64,000 bases of DNA. Origin: Limnanthes douglasii subsp. nivea. Lineage: Eukaryota > Streptophyta > Magnoliopsida > Brassicales > Limnanthaceae. This document shows, one piece after another, positions 54,086 through 64,000 of the stretch; the first letter of the stretch is position 1; each line of letters opens with the position of its first letter. A program made the position numbers and the translations under genes. Under the pieces are notes generated by a model, which had not been told where the DNA came from, did not search any database, and saw only the letters and a program-made list of their open reading frames with translations. The DNA lies in assembly GCA_036936605.1 (NCBI GenBank), contig JAUPFV010000004.1, positions 293,364,009-293,428,008 of the forward strand, given 5' to 3'.

Positions 54086-54651
54086 GGGAAGGAAAAGACA
54101 GATGAAGGTGAGCCATCTTCAAAGACTCAGCCTTAATTCATGATTCAGTTTTTACTTGTTTATCCAAACTAAAGTCCTTGGAAGGCCAAGGAATTCTTTT
54201 TTGTAATTGTGTTCGGTATCTGACCGGACAGGTTTTTGTTCTGTTTTGACAATTCCAAAGTCCTTGGAAGGCCAAGGCACTTTAAGTTCTTTTAATGAAT
54301 ATATTAGTTTTGTGCAATTCTCATCTTCTTTCATAGTCTGTTCCAACTTTGATGGCTAGAGTTTAAACAACTTTTAGTTATTTCATAGTGAGAGTGTTTA
54401 AATTCTCCGGCTAGAGTTTAAATAGCCATTAGTTATTTCATAGTGAGAGTGTTTAAATTCTCCGGCTAGAGTTTAAATAGCCCTTAGTTATTTCAGTCCG
54501 GATAGTATGCCAAAGGACAAAACTTAAAATACTTTAGAAAATTTTTAAGAAGGCATCAAGTTTTATTAAAAGCCCGGACACCTCGTTAAAACCTCCCCGT
54601 GCCACCAAATATTTACATGGATGTTTAAACAAGTAAATATTTACACAAATG
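54086..54651. other. Gypsy B spacer between the convergent genes
   Basis: The perfect palindrome CCTTGGAAGGCCAAGG occurs twice (about 54,176 and 54,264). A ~58-bp unit with CGGCTAGAGTTTAAATAGCC repeats ~2.5 times at 54,350-54,500. These may act as terminators or 3' ends of the facing transcripts. Confidence 0.6.
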
Positions 54652-57600
54652 TTATTCCAAGTACATCCGGAGATGCTCGATATTCCAAGGATGAGTCAAA
54701 ACTCTTCCATTCTTGTCTTCTAGCCAATATGTTCCAGGTTTAAGCCTTTCAACAACCATATAAGGACCTTCCCAAGTTGGGGCAAGCTTTCCGAACAGTT
54801 TTTCTTTAGTGTGTAAGAAGAATTTCCTTAATGCCTTGTCCCCCGGTTGGAAATCTCTTCTTTTAACTTTGGAAGCAAACCTGCTTCTCATCAAGCCCTG
54901 ATAGTGTGCAACTCTCAGGTGAGCTTTAACTCGTCTTTCTTCTACCAGATCGAGCTGCCCTCTGATTGCCACCTCGTTAGCGCGTTCGGAGAAGTTGTGA
55001 ACGCGAAATGATGGGAGGGTTGCTTCTATGGGAGCTACTGCATCCATCCCATAAACCAAAGCAAAGGGTGACTCTTGTGTTGCAGCCCCAGGTGTTGTCC
55101 GATAGGCCCACAAGACCTCTTGTAAATAACTAGGCCACTTCCCAGCAGCCCTTTCCAAATTCTTCTTCAAACCGAACAGTATAGTTCTGTTAGCCACTTT
55201 AACTTGCCCATTTGCTTGTGGGTGGAAAGTTGAAGAGAAACAATGTTGTATACCCCTTGAAGCATAGAAGCTCTCCATTTCCTTATTGTCGAACTGTGGC
55301 CCATTGTCTGTTGTTATCTTTCGTGGGACACCAAATCTGCAACAGATGTTGGATAGAATGAATTTTATAACAGCTTTTGACGTTGTTCCTGCTAGAGGGG
55401 CTGCTTCAATCCATTTCGAAAAGTAATCTATAGCAACAATTATAGTTTTGCGTCCTCCGGAGGCCATAGGGATAGGCCCTACTAAATCCAACCCCCATAG
55501 AGCAAAAGGAATAGGCTCAGAAATTGACTCTAAATGAATGGCTGGGACATGAATTTCATTGTTGTACCTCTGGCATGGGTCACACCTTCTTACCAACTCC
55601 TTAGCATCTTTCATGATAGATGGCCAATAGTAACCGGCCAGTAAAACTCTTCTTGTTAAAGCCCTGAATCCACAATGGGCTGATCCCTCACCATCATGCA
55701 ATTCGGAGAGGACTACTTGAGACTCTTCATCCCTCAAACAGCGCAGGAGAGGTTTACTGTAAGACTTTTTATACAAAACGTCTCTCAATATGATGAAACC
55801 ACAAGCCTTGTGTTTCAATGTTCTGGCTAGTGACTTATCCGGAGGCACGATACCATCGAAGAGATATTGCAGGAGAGAAAACCTCCAGTCTTGAGGTTGT
55901 TTCACTTGCACTTCAAAAATTTCCTCTTCTTTACCCTTACTAAGTTGAATGGAGGGGCTTTCCAGCACATGGATCCATGGATATGACTCCGTATATGCTA
56001 TGGTTGCTAACGAGTCTGCTAGCTCATTTTCTGCCCGGGGTATGTGCTCATAAACAACACCTTTAAACTTGAGTGCTTCATTTTTAAGGAGGAGTAAATA
56101 TTTCACAAGATGCTCCTTTTTAGCCTCAGACTGGCCTTGAGCATGGTGGATAAGAAGCTGGGAGTCACTTAGTAGCCTGACCCTCTTAGCCCCACAAATG
56201 TAGGCTAACTTTAAACCAGCTATAGATGCTTCGTATTCGGACTCATTATTAGATGCTCTGAAAGCAAAACAAATAGCCTGGTACATCTTGTCTCCATATG
56301 GAGAAGTTAAACACACCCATGCACCACATCCCATAGTGCTAGATCCACCATCTGTTCGGACGACCCATACCTTTTTATCTTTTTTGTCAGTAGTTTGCTC
56401 CGAATCCCTGTCGGAGTGAAATTCAACCAAAAAGTCTGCCACGACTTGGGCCTTGACTGTTGTTCGAGGAGCAAAGTCTATGTCGAAGTCCCCCAACTCT
56501 ATTGAGCACTTAATCATCCTGCTTGAAATGTCTGCCTTTTGGAGGACATTCTTCAGGGGAAAAGAAGTCCGGACAATGATGGGATGAGCCTGGAAATAAG
56601 GCCTCATCTTCATGGCAACTATCACCAAGGCTAATGCTATTTTTTCAAGTTTCAAGTAACGCCTTTCTGCATCTATCAAACTTTTGCTGATGTAGTACAC
56701 TGGATGGGGATGATCATCGACCTCCCTCACCAATACAGCACTTATGGCACAACTTGAAACTGCCAAATATACGAAGAGTGTCTCCCCATCAACTGGTTTA
56801 AACAAAGTTTTGGGGGAGGACAGGTGCTTCTTGATCTCATTGAAAGCCTCATCACACTGTGGGGTCCAATCGAATCCATTTGCACCCTTCAAGGTTTGAA
56901 AGAAGGGGGCACACCTGTCAGAATACCTCGAGATAAATTTGTTTAAGGCAGCTAATCTCCCCGTTAACCGCTGTACTTCTTTAATATTTCTAGGTGGCTC
57001 CATCTGGAATAGAGCATTGAACTGGTCCGGATAGGGTTGTATCCCACGCTCACTTATAATATAGCCTAGAGTCTTTCCAGACTGCACTCCGAACACACAT
57101 TTTTCTGGGTTTAACCTTAAATTCACTTTTACCAAGTTGGCAAAAGTTTCTTGGAGATCAGACAAGTGCAATTGCTCGTCCACACTCTTCACCATCATGT
57201 CATCAATGTATACTTCCATATTTCTTCCAATCTGATCAGCAAAAGCCTTGTTTACTAACCTCTAATAAGTAGCCCCAGCATTTTTCAACCCAAACGGAAT
57301 TACCTTATAGCAATGGAGACCTCTGTCAGTGACAAATGTGGTATGCTCTTGATCCTTCGGATCCACTTGAATCGGATTGTATCCGGAGAAGGCATCCATA
57401 AAGGAAAGTAACTTGTTCCCAGAGGTGGAGTCTACTAACTGATCAATCCAGGGGACCGGATACAAATCTTTTGGGCAAGCTCTATTGAGATCTGTGAAGT
57501 CAATGCACATGCGCCACTTGCCATTTTTCTTCTTTACCAGAACCGGATTGGCAGTCCACAAAGGATACTGAGACTCCTTGATGTGCCCCATCTTTGTGAG

Positions 57601-58810
57601 CCTGTCAACCTCTTGCACAATGACATCAGCCTTCTCCTTAGAAAAAGCTCTTCTCTTTTGAACCACTGGTGCTACCTCTCTCCGGACGGATAGAGATCTG
57701 ATAACACTTCTGCTGGAACCCCAGTAACATCAGCATTGTACCAAGCAAAAACGTGCTGATGATTCTTCAAAAACTTTAACATTTCATTTTTCAGATCGGG
57801 TGGCATTTTGGAGCCTATCTTAACACTTCTTCCTTCTTCCAAACAGTGTGTCTCTACCTCTTCGACCGGTATCAACACTCCAGGGGTCTCTCTGGGGTCA
57901 TCAATTTCACCCTCACCCCTAGAAAGCCCCTCAAACTGCTATTGCTCGTTGATGTGAACTGCCCACAGCGTCCGGGGTGCCAGAGCAGTAGCATAACACA
58001 CTCTTGCAATCTTTTGACTACTCCGGACGACTCCAACCTGTCCCTGAACAACATATTTCAAGCACCGGCCGACTTTCGAAGCCACTGCATGCATCCTAGA
58101 GAGCCAAGACCTCCCTAGAATAGCATTATAGCAAGTGGGACAATCCAGCACAATAAAGAATATTCTGACCATTTTCTTGAAAGGGCCCAATTGCCCAATA
58201 GAACTTCCTCTTCGAACTCTCCGATCACATCTGCTGAGCTTCCTGTAAAGCCCACAATTAATCTGTCCGAACTCTGAATTACAGCTGGATTTTTCATTCT
58301 CTTGTATGTGGTTAAGAAAAGGATATTGGCTGAGCTTCTAGTATCCACCAAAATTCGTCTTATGTCGTTGCCCCCAATAGATGCTCCTATGACAACAGCA
58401 TCCTCATGAGGACCAGCAATATCTCTTAACTCATCTTCATCAAAAACAATGAAGGGGAATGAATTTTGTGACTGATAGGAAGTCATGCCTCCTTCTAGCT
58501 GGGAGGCTAAAGTATGAACGTGCCTCTTCCTCGAAGAAGCAGTAGGAGCTGTCATAGTGTCCCCTCCGAAAATGGTAAGTGACTCAAAAAACTTAATGAG
58601 TCCGGAGACCGACCTAGAACATTCCTCAATTGTACCCACTCTGTTTCGAGTTGGATCAGGATCCAAGTACTCAGATTCCACATCAAACCTCTCAATTATA
58701 ACCATGGCTCCCTCCGGAGCAACATTACTTGGACCAACCCGGTGAGTGTTGTCAGGCTTGTTACCTCCTTTTCTTTTGACGTAAGCTCCCAGCTTTCCCC
58801 TCTCAATCAA
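54652..58810 (-). pseudogene. Gypsy B protease-RT-RNase H-integrase
   Basis: Protease ILVDTRSSANI carries Arg for the Gly of the DTG active site. A frameshift near 58,170 follows (NAILGRSWL in the next frame), and further stops near 57,942 and 57,670. RT has FMDAFSGY, a TAG (ATY*RLVNK, near 57,260, from Gln) and MEVYIDDMM. From 57,219 to 54,652 the frame is open for 855 aa: RT thumb, degenerate gypsy RNase H (DERRYLKLEKIALAL-like), aRNase H (VVRTDGGSSTMGCGAWV, SNNESEYEA, LLSDSQLL) and integrase (ELHDGEGSAHCG, CDPCQR, LDLVGPI, TDNGPQF). The third integrase acidic residue is Lys (NGQVKVANR). It ends HLRMYLE. Confidence 0.92.
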
Positions 58811-58822
58811 GATCTGAACTTC

Positions 58823-60287
58823 TTATTTCAATGTTATGCAGTCATCAGTGGTATGACCAATATCATTGTGATATTGGCAAAAAGAGTTATTGCGATGTTC
58901 TCTGGGAGACTGCAATGTGGCTGGTCTCCGATAATGCACATCTTCCTTTGTTTTATCAAAAATGGTGGCCACACTTTCTTTTAATTCTGCGAACCACTCC
59001 GGTTGGACCCATGACCCTCTCTTGTTTCTGGATTGCTGACTCTGAGCAGGATCAGCTGGATGAGACTGAGCTTTTGCCCTACCATGCCCCTGTCCGGTCT
59101 CTCTTGCTTTGTTCCCGGACTGATTCTGATTGGGATTTGGTGCCACCGGGGTAGACCTCACCTGCATGTGCACCCTGGTTTTCTTCGTTTCATCAACATT
59201 AATTTGTTTTCCAACCAGATTCAGCAACCCTCCCCATGTCATGGCCTTCTTTCTGGTCACTGATTCAGCCAAGTTGCCAGGGTTCAAGCCCTGTCTTAGG
59301 GATGCTATTGCTACCTGTTCGAAGCAATCAGCCAACCCATTCTTAGTGTTCACAAAACGGCTTATATATTCTTTCAAGGACTCACTCATTTGGTTCCTGG
59401 GCATAATGGATTATTGTGTCTCCATTGCCCTTTAACTCTTTACTCCCTACAAACTGCCTTCGAAAGGCTACCCAAAAAGTATCGAAAACTTTAATACAGC
59501 CTTGAGGCAGGCTGTTGTACCATTTTAGAGCACTCCCCATAAATGATTGGGAGAATGCCCTACAAAGTAGTTTATCATCGTCGTCAAAGTTCATCATGAA
59601 GTTTTTAAATTGTTCCAAATGGTTGTCCGGATCAGTACTGCCATCGTACTTTTCTATTTTGGTGCTGTCAAACCTCTTAGGGAGGTTTCCGGACAGAATT
59701 TTAGAAGATAATGGAGATTGCCTCCAATTTCTTCCACGACTGAACACAGTATCCTCATTGGGAGTTGCAAAGGTACCTGGTTCATCGTGAAAAGCGAAGG
59801 GATCCATCAGCATCCGGTCCACATGCCTCCGGCTGTCAGATGACCCTTTACCAATATTCTTCTTCATCCTTCCATGTCTATCCCTTTTTCTTGAATATTT
59901 TTTAATCTGCTTTTGCTTCTTTCTAGTTCGACCCTCATCGCTGCTAGAGGATAAAGATTTTTCAACTCCTTCATTGTCTGAAGATCCATCAGAAGATTCT
60001 AAGCTTGAGTCAGAACTCTCCACTGGCTTGGACCGGTGAGATTTTTTCGAGCTAGCATGAGTCTTTTTGGTGCTCACATGAGTCTTTGAAGACTCATGCT
60101 CTCTGGGGTTGTCGGTGTGATGAGAAACTGATGCTTTGGACTTTTCTTTCATGCCTATCTTATCCTTTTCTTCCCTCAGAGCTTCTATTTCACCCTTTAG
60201 CCTATCACGCTCTTCGATAGTGTACTCATCGTTCTCTCCCACCACTTCGAGCAGAGCTGGTGGTACTTCTGGATTGTCCGGATTCAT
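58823..60287 (-). pseudogene. Gypsy B gag
   Basis: The likely start is ATG at 60,287 (MNPDNPEVPPALLEVVG); the frame is open to 60,332. A coiled-coil/charged region with Ser/Lys/Arg-rich linker (SSKKSHRSKPVESSDSS) precedes the capsid part: LPKRFDSTKIEKYDGSTDPD, WYNSLPQG. A frameshift lies near 59,395-59,404 (HYAQEPNE / MPRNQMSESLKEY). The zinc-knuckle-like FCQYHNDIGHTTDDCITLK ends at a TAA (58,823), probably a former Gln codon, after which the protease frame continues. Confidence 0.88.
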
Positions 60288-60359
60288 TCGGACAGACTTT
60301 CTTAGCTGGTTTTGAATTCTTGATTCAGGCACCTTCTCCTCCCACTGTGGTCGTCAATT

Positions 60360-60769
60360 TGGTGTGGATAATTATCGCCTGAGGGTAGGCTTGTAATTTT
60401 TTTTGGTATTTTATAGAAGTATGGGGGTATTATATATCTAGAGTAGAGAGTAGAGAGATAATTAAGTTGGCTGGCTGCAGTTAATTCTCATTACCCACAC
60501 TTAATGCAGGTGGTTGGGTATTTATACCCTAATGTTTGGGCCCTTATGGGCTTTCGGGTCATGTTTAATGGACCCGGGTCATGTTCAAAGACCCATGAGC
60601 TCTAAGTAGGAGAGCAAGTAGCTTAGTCAAGTAGTGTGTAGGTTTTTTTAGTACTTTTGTCATAGTTCGAACAGTCCTATGGGCTAAGTGTTCGAAGTGA
60701 TATGTCCGGTCCGGAGGCCTTGGACCGATCTATCCTTGTCCGGGGAGCATGCAGAATTCGGACTCATCA
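60360..60769 (-). repeat. Gypsy B 5' LTR
   Basis: Partner of 50,393-50,801. TATA (minus strand TATAAATA, ~60,520-60,527). The primer-binding site region just inside (minus strand AATTGACGACCACAGTGGGA) does not clearly name a tRNA. Confidence 0.95.
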
Positions 60770-60774
60770 ATAAA
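60770..60774. repeat. Target duplication of Gypsy element B, right
   Basis: ATAAA. Confidence 0.9.
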
Positions 60775-63410
60775 TGATGATGTTACTTCTGGTAGAGAAT
60801 TTAAATTTATTGTTTGTCTCATAGAGTTTAGCTAATCCTCTAATAAGAGTTTCTTATGCTAGAATAAACAGACTTGCTGATAGGGGATCCCCCTGTCTAA
60901 TATCTCTGTTAGTTTTGAAAAAGTCTGAGATGTTGCCATCAATTATGATAGACACAAAAACATGTTTGATCAAGCTACTTATAAGATTAATAAATCTATA
61001 AAGAACCCAAAGCTTTTAAGAATGAGATTGTGAGAGATATTGTCAAACATATCCAACTTTATGACAATATTACCAGATTTAGTTTTCATGCTCAAATCAT
61101 GAATTATTTCTTTTGTTAGGAGGATGTTGTCCTGCAATGAGTCTTGTTTTGACAAAACCTCATTGAGTGTCAGAAATCATCTTAAAGAGTAAACAAGAAA
61201 GTCTGTTTTTAATATATTTGACATAAGTTCATGATTGTGCAGAGGCTGATAGGGCGATAGTCTTTCCACTGAATCGGGTTGTTAATCTTTGGAATAAGAG
61301 TGATCCCCATGGCCATATCACCTTTTAGGATTTGATGAACTTGAAGAAAAGAGTTCATTGCATTGCAGAAATCATCTTTGATGATGCTAATATAGGATAT
61401 GTAGAAGCATTTATTGAAGCCATCTAATCCAGCAACACTGGAGGCTTTAAGATTCTTGATTGTAGAATGGATTTCTTTTTCAGTATTGTTAACAAGTAAG
61501 CTTGTGTTATCTGCATTATCAATCAAGTTAGGGACAAAATTATAGATATTTTCATTAGAAGTATCCACAGTGTCTCTGTAGTTAGAAGAAGAAATAATAT
61601 TTTGAAAATAACATTCAGTTGATTTGTTTAAAAGGTTTCCATCATAATCCAACTGTGATTGTCTTTGATGCTAGATATTCTTCCCTTTCTTCTTTTTTTC
61701 TTCACAAAGTTTTGATAAACTTTGGTGTTATGATCACCATCCTTTCATCCAGTTGCATAGAATTTTTGAAAGAAATAGTCCTCTTACATTGTAAGAGCGA
61801 GAAGGTAATCAGCAGTAGCCTTGGCATGGTTGATTTTGTTTTCCTGATTGTTGGCAGTCAGTAAAATTTCTTCACAAGATTTAACCTTCTCTTCAGTTTG
61901 TAAAACTTTGTCACAGATGCTCCCAAAATTGTTTGTGTTCCATGTTTTGAGCTTTGATTTTTATATTTTTTGTTTATTTAAGAACTTGAACATTGGTTGC
62001 CCCCCATATGAAAATTCCAATTAGTCTTTACCAAATCCTCAAAGTCTTTGAAAAAGATCCACATGTTACGGAATTTGAAACTGGTGTTGTGTCTGAGTCT
62101 TTCTTTAGTGATTGTGATACTTAATGTAGTATTATTTGAGCATGTACGATCCATGTGAGTCACCATAGTATCATAATATCATTGAATTGATCACACCATG
62201 CTTGATTAATCAAGACCCTGTCAAGCCTTTTCCATTTAGTATTGTTTGTCCAAGAAAATTTAGAACCTGCAAAACCTGCATGTTCAAGAAAACAATCACT
62301 AATCAAGTTGTTAAAATCCTCAGAGCTTTGATTGCAGGATGTTGTACAACCTTGTTGCTCAGTGGGAGATCATATAGTGTTAAAGTCTCCCACTACAAGC
62401 CATGCTTTAACATTTCTAGCAATGATTCCGACTTCATTCCAAAGAAAAGTTATGTTAATTCTCTGGAATTTTGCATGTATTACAGTGATAGAGAAATATC
62501 CATTAAAAAGGTTATGTTTTATATCCAGATCAATACATTGTGTGCGATTAAACTTAACCTTTATTTCAATATCATCACTCCATAAAATCCATATTGTATT
62601 AGAGATATTGGTAGTAAAGTCTTTTAGTTTGAGTTTAGAAGATATGACATGTTGCCTTTCATTTCCAATAAGAGGTTCTTGGATGATTGTAAGGTTGATT
62701 TTTTCCTTGTTCACTATAGATTTTAGCCTTCTTACTGAAGCTTTGTTCCCTCAACCTCTGATATTCCAATTGAGAACTTTGATCATTTAGGACTAGTAAG
62801 AGTAGCTTTTTTTGTCTCTGAGGATCTCGAAGACTTGATAACTAGATTGTTGCTTTTCTTTTTGCTTCTTGCCTCTTTTAGCTTTTTGTTGAGCAAACTT
62901 TGGAAATTGATGTCTAAGTTCTTTCTTTTGTAGGTTGGAGTTTGTGGCATGCTTCTAATATTTTCAACATATGGGGTTTGATTTCCAGATGGAGTTTCAG
63001 CTTCCATGGCCGGAGATAAGTAATAATCTTCATCAAGAGATTTTATTGCTTCTATAATGTCTTCTTCTTTTCTTTATGTGTCGTTACGAGTATCAACAAA
63101 ATAAGTAGTATTAGCTTTGATTAGGTCTTCCATTTCACTGGGAGTGTTCCTTGAAATGTTATCAATAGATTTCTTGACAACAATTGATTTCAATTTGTTG
63201 ATTTTGGTCTCCGTGTCTTTCTCTTTTTCTGTATTTTCTGAAATGATATGTTTTCTATCATCCTTTGATCTAAGTTTGGAGGCTTTCTTTTATTAAGCAG
63301 CTTCATGCCATATGTATTTGCAGGTTTGACAATAATGAGGAAGATTCTTATAGCTAAGGTCTAGCCAGGTTCCATCGTTGTCACCAAATCCAATCATAAT
63401 CAAGCATTGG
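60775..63410 (-). pseudogene. LINE, N-terminal half (zinc knuckle, endonuclease, RT fingers)
   Basis: Minus strand order: a zinc-knuckle relic near 63,400-63,290 (YKNLPHYCQTCKYIWHEA, with Trp for the usual Gly), a Lys/Ser-rich ORF 63,007-62,783 (possibly the end of ORF1), the endonuclease part 62,714-62,370 (IIQEPLIG, ...WLVVGDFNT), and RT start 61,652-61,209 (IKNLKASSVAGLDGFNK, ITLIPKINN, WKDYRPISL). It joins to the FVDD motif at 50,387 across Gypsy element B. Several stops; inactive. Confidence 0.88.
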
Positions 63411-63698
63411 TTTATAAATGACTCAAAAATGAACGTTTTTAGTAAACAAATGTATATGCTAGTCAACATGTAACTGTATGGCCACTTACTTGTGTAATAA
63501 AATGTAATTTAGTGGAATATTTATAAATAGAACTCCACACGAGGAGCTTGGGATGCTTACATATATGTCCATATGAACAATATTATTTATTCATATACAT
63601 TCTAGTATAAAAATGTTCATCTTTTTCTAAACTTCATCTCTCAAATACTATCTCGTATATATAAACACTTCCTTTTATATACGGGAACTAGCTTAACA
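63411..63698. other. AT-rich flank of the LINE
   Basis: No ORF or repeat recognised; possible LINE 5' end or old flank. Confidence 0.35.
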
Positions 63699-64000
63699 TG
63701 GTGAGGTTAATTATCGCATGAGGGTAGGCTTGTAATTTGTTTGGTGTTTTGTGGAAGTATATGGGTGTTTAATATTTCGAGTAGAGAGTAGAGGGAGAAT
63801 TAAGCTGGCTGGTTGCAGTTAATTTTCATTACCCACATTTAATGCAGGTGGTTGGGTATTTATACCCTTACATTTGGGCCCTTATGGGATTTCGGGTCAT
63901 GTTCAATGGACCCAGGTCAATGGATTTCGGGTCATGTTCAATGGGCCCTTATGAAATCAGGAAGACATCATCAAAGATCTTAAGTCTGACAAAGAGAGGC
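63699..64000. mobile_element. Rearranged Gypsy B relative: LTR fused to extra-gene sequence
   Basis: 63,699-63,957 is a diverged copy of the Gypsy B LTR (TGGTGAGGTTAATTATCGCA..., GTTGGGTATTTATACCC), with an internal duplication of GATTTCGGGTCATGTTCAAT. At ~63,958 it changes directly to ATCAGGAAGACATCATCAAA then GATCTTAAGTCTGAC, which is the coiled-coil part of the extra gene (53,483-53,527 in element B). About 2.7 kb of the normal spacing is missing. It runs off the window. Confidence 0.85.

Larger units (their letters stand above)
50393..60769 (-). mobile_element. Ty3/Gypsy element B (Tat type), 10.4 kb, complete but decayed
   Basis: It is bounded by 409/410-bp LTRs and flanked by ATAAA. 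On its coding (minus) strand the order is LTR, gag, protease, RT, gypsy RNase H, archaeal-type RNase H, integrase; then on the plus strand an antisense extra gene, then LTR. Same architecture as element A but different LTRs, so a different family of the same clade. Confidence 0.93.

Noticed and set aside
1..64000. tRNA, rRNA, snoRNA or organelle DNA insertions
   Set aside because: No cloverleaf-like or rRNA segments were recognised; organelle-related sequences are nuclear-type gene copies.

Overview
The window is a transposable-element-rich, AT-rich intergenic tract of a plant nuclear genome. The coding families point to a dicot (my inference): Mutator-like transposases with SWIM or OTU domains, plant mobile domain (PMD) genes, Ty3/Gypsy elements of the Tat type, a Copia element primed by initiator tRNA-Met, a LINE with RNase H, a hAT remnant, and intronless copies of plant housekeeping genes (mitochondrial uL11, GAR1, a HIG1-domain protein, a plastid IF-1-like protein). 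I see no tRNA, rRNA or CRISPR array, and no gene that is clearly an ordinary multi-exon host gene.

Layout. (1) 1-10.93 kb is a large Mutator-like element whose left end lies outside the window. It has a broken MURA-like transposase (+), an acidic small ORF (-), a five-exon PMD/DUF1985-like gene (-, two lesions) and a Gln-rich ORF. Its introns and spacers are filled with a GCGAA-type motif. A Pack-MULE-like element with ~350-bp inverted repeats, carrying an uninterrupted GH17 beta-1,3-glucanase ORF, is nested in it at ~5.03-6.78 kb. (2) 11.0-13.2 kb is a copy of an AT-rich dispersed repeat, interrupted by a short element with a 26-bp tandem array. (3) 13.2-23.93 kb is a shortened Copia element whose right LTR is split by a 9.87-kb Tat-type Gypsy element (A; target duplication GTGTC). 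A broken copy of mitochondrial ribosomal protein L11 abuts it. (4) 26,686-35,023 is a second Mutator-like element (B) with inverted termini and a perfect 9-bp target duplication. It carries a FAR1-like transposase fused to an OTU protease-like domain (+), and a PMD gene plus small genes on the other strand.

(5) 35-48.5 kb is old AT-rich repeat sequence carrying LINE and hAT relics, a 120-bp tandem repeat, a 1.38-kb non-autonomous MULE with a 9-bp duplication, and copies of host genes (PGDH fragment, HIG1, GAR1, IF-1). (6) 48.5-63.4 kb is a LINE on the minus strand, split next to its FVDD catalytic motif by Gypsy element B (50,393-60,769; target duplication ATAAA). A rearranged relative of element B starts at 63.7 kb and runs off the window.

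How the parts relate. Both Gypsy elements carry gag-pol on one strand and, downstream on the opposite strand, a spliced extra gene with its own TATA box and a putative gypsy-type-transposon domain followed by a coiled coil. Both large Mutator elements pair a transposase with an oppositely transcribed PMD-type gene, and both concentrate a short TGCGA-core motif in non-coding DNA. This layout recalls the anti-silencing VANDAL elements of Arabidopsis and is the most interesting hypothesis here. Most ORFs have stops of the CGA-to-TGA or CAG/CAA-to-TAG/TAA kind, as expected from deamination of methylated cytosine in silenced elements. All assignments were made by reading; no database search was run.
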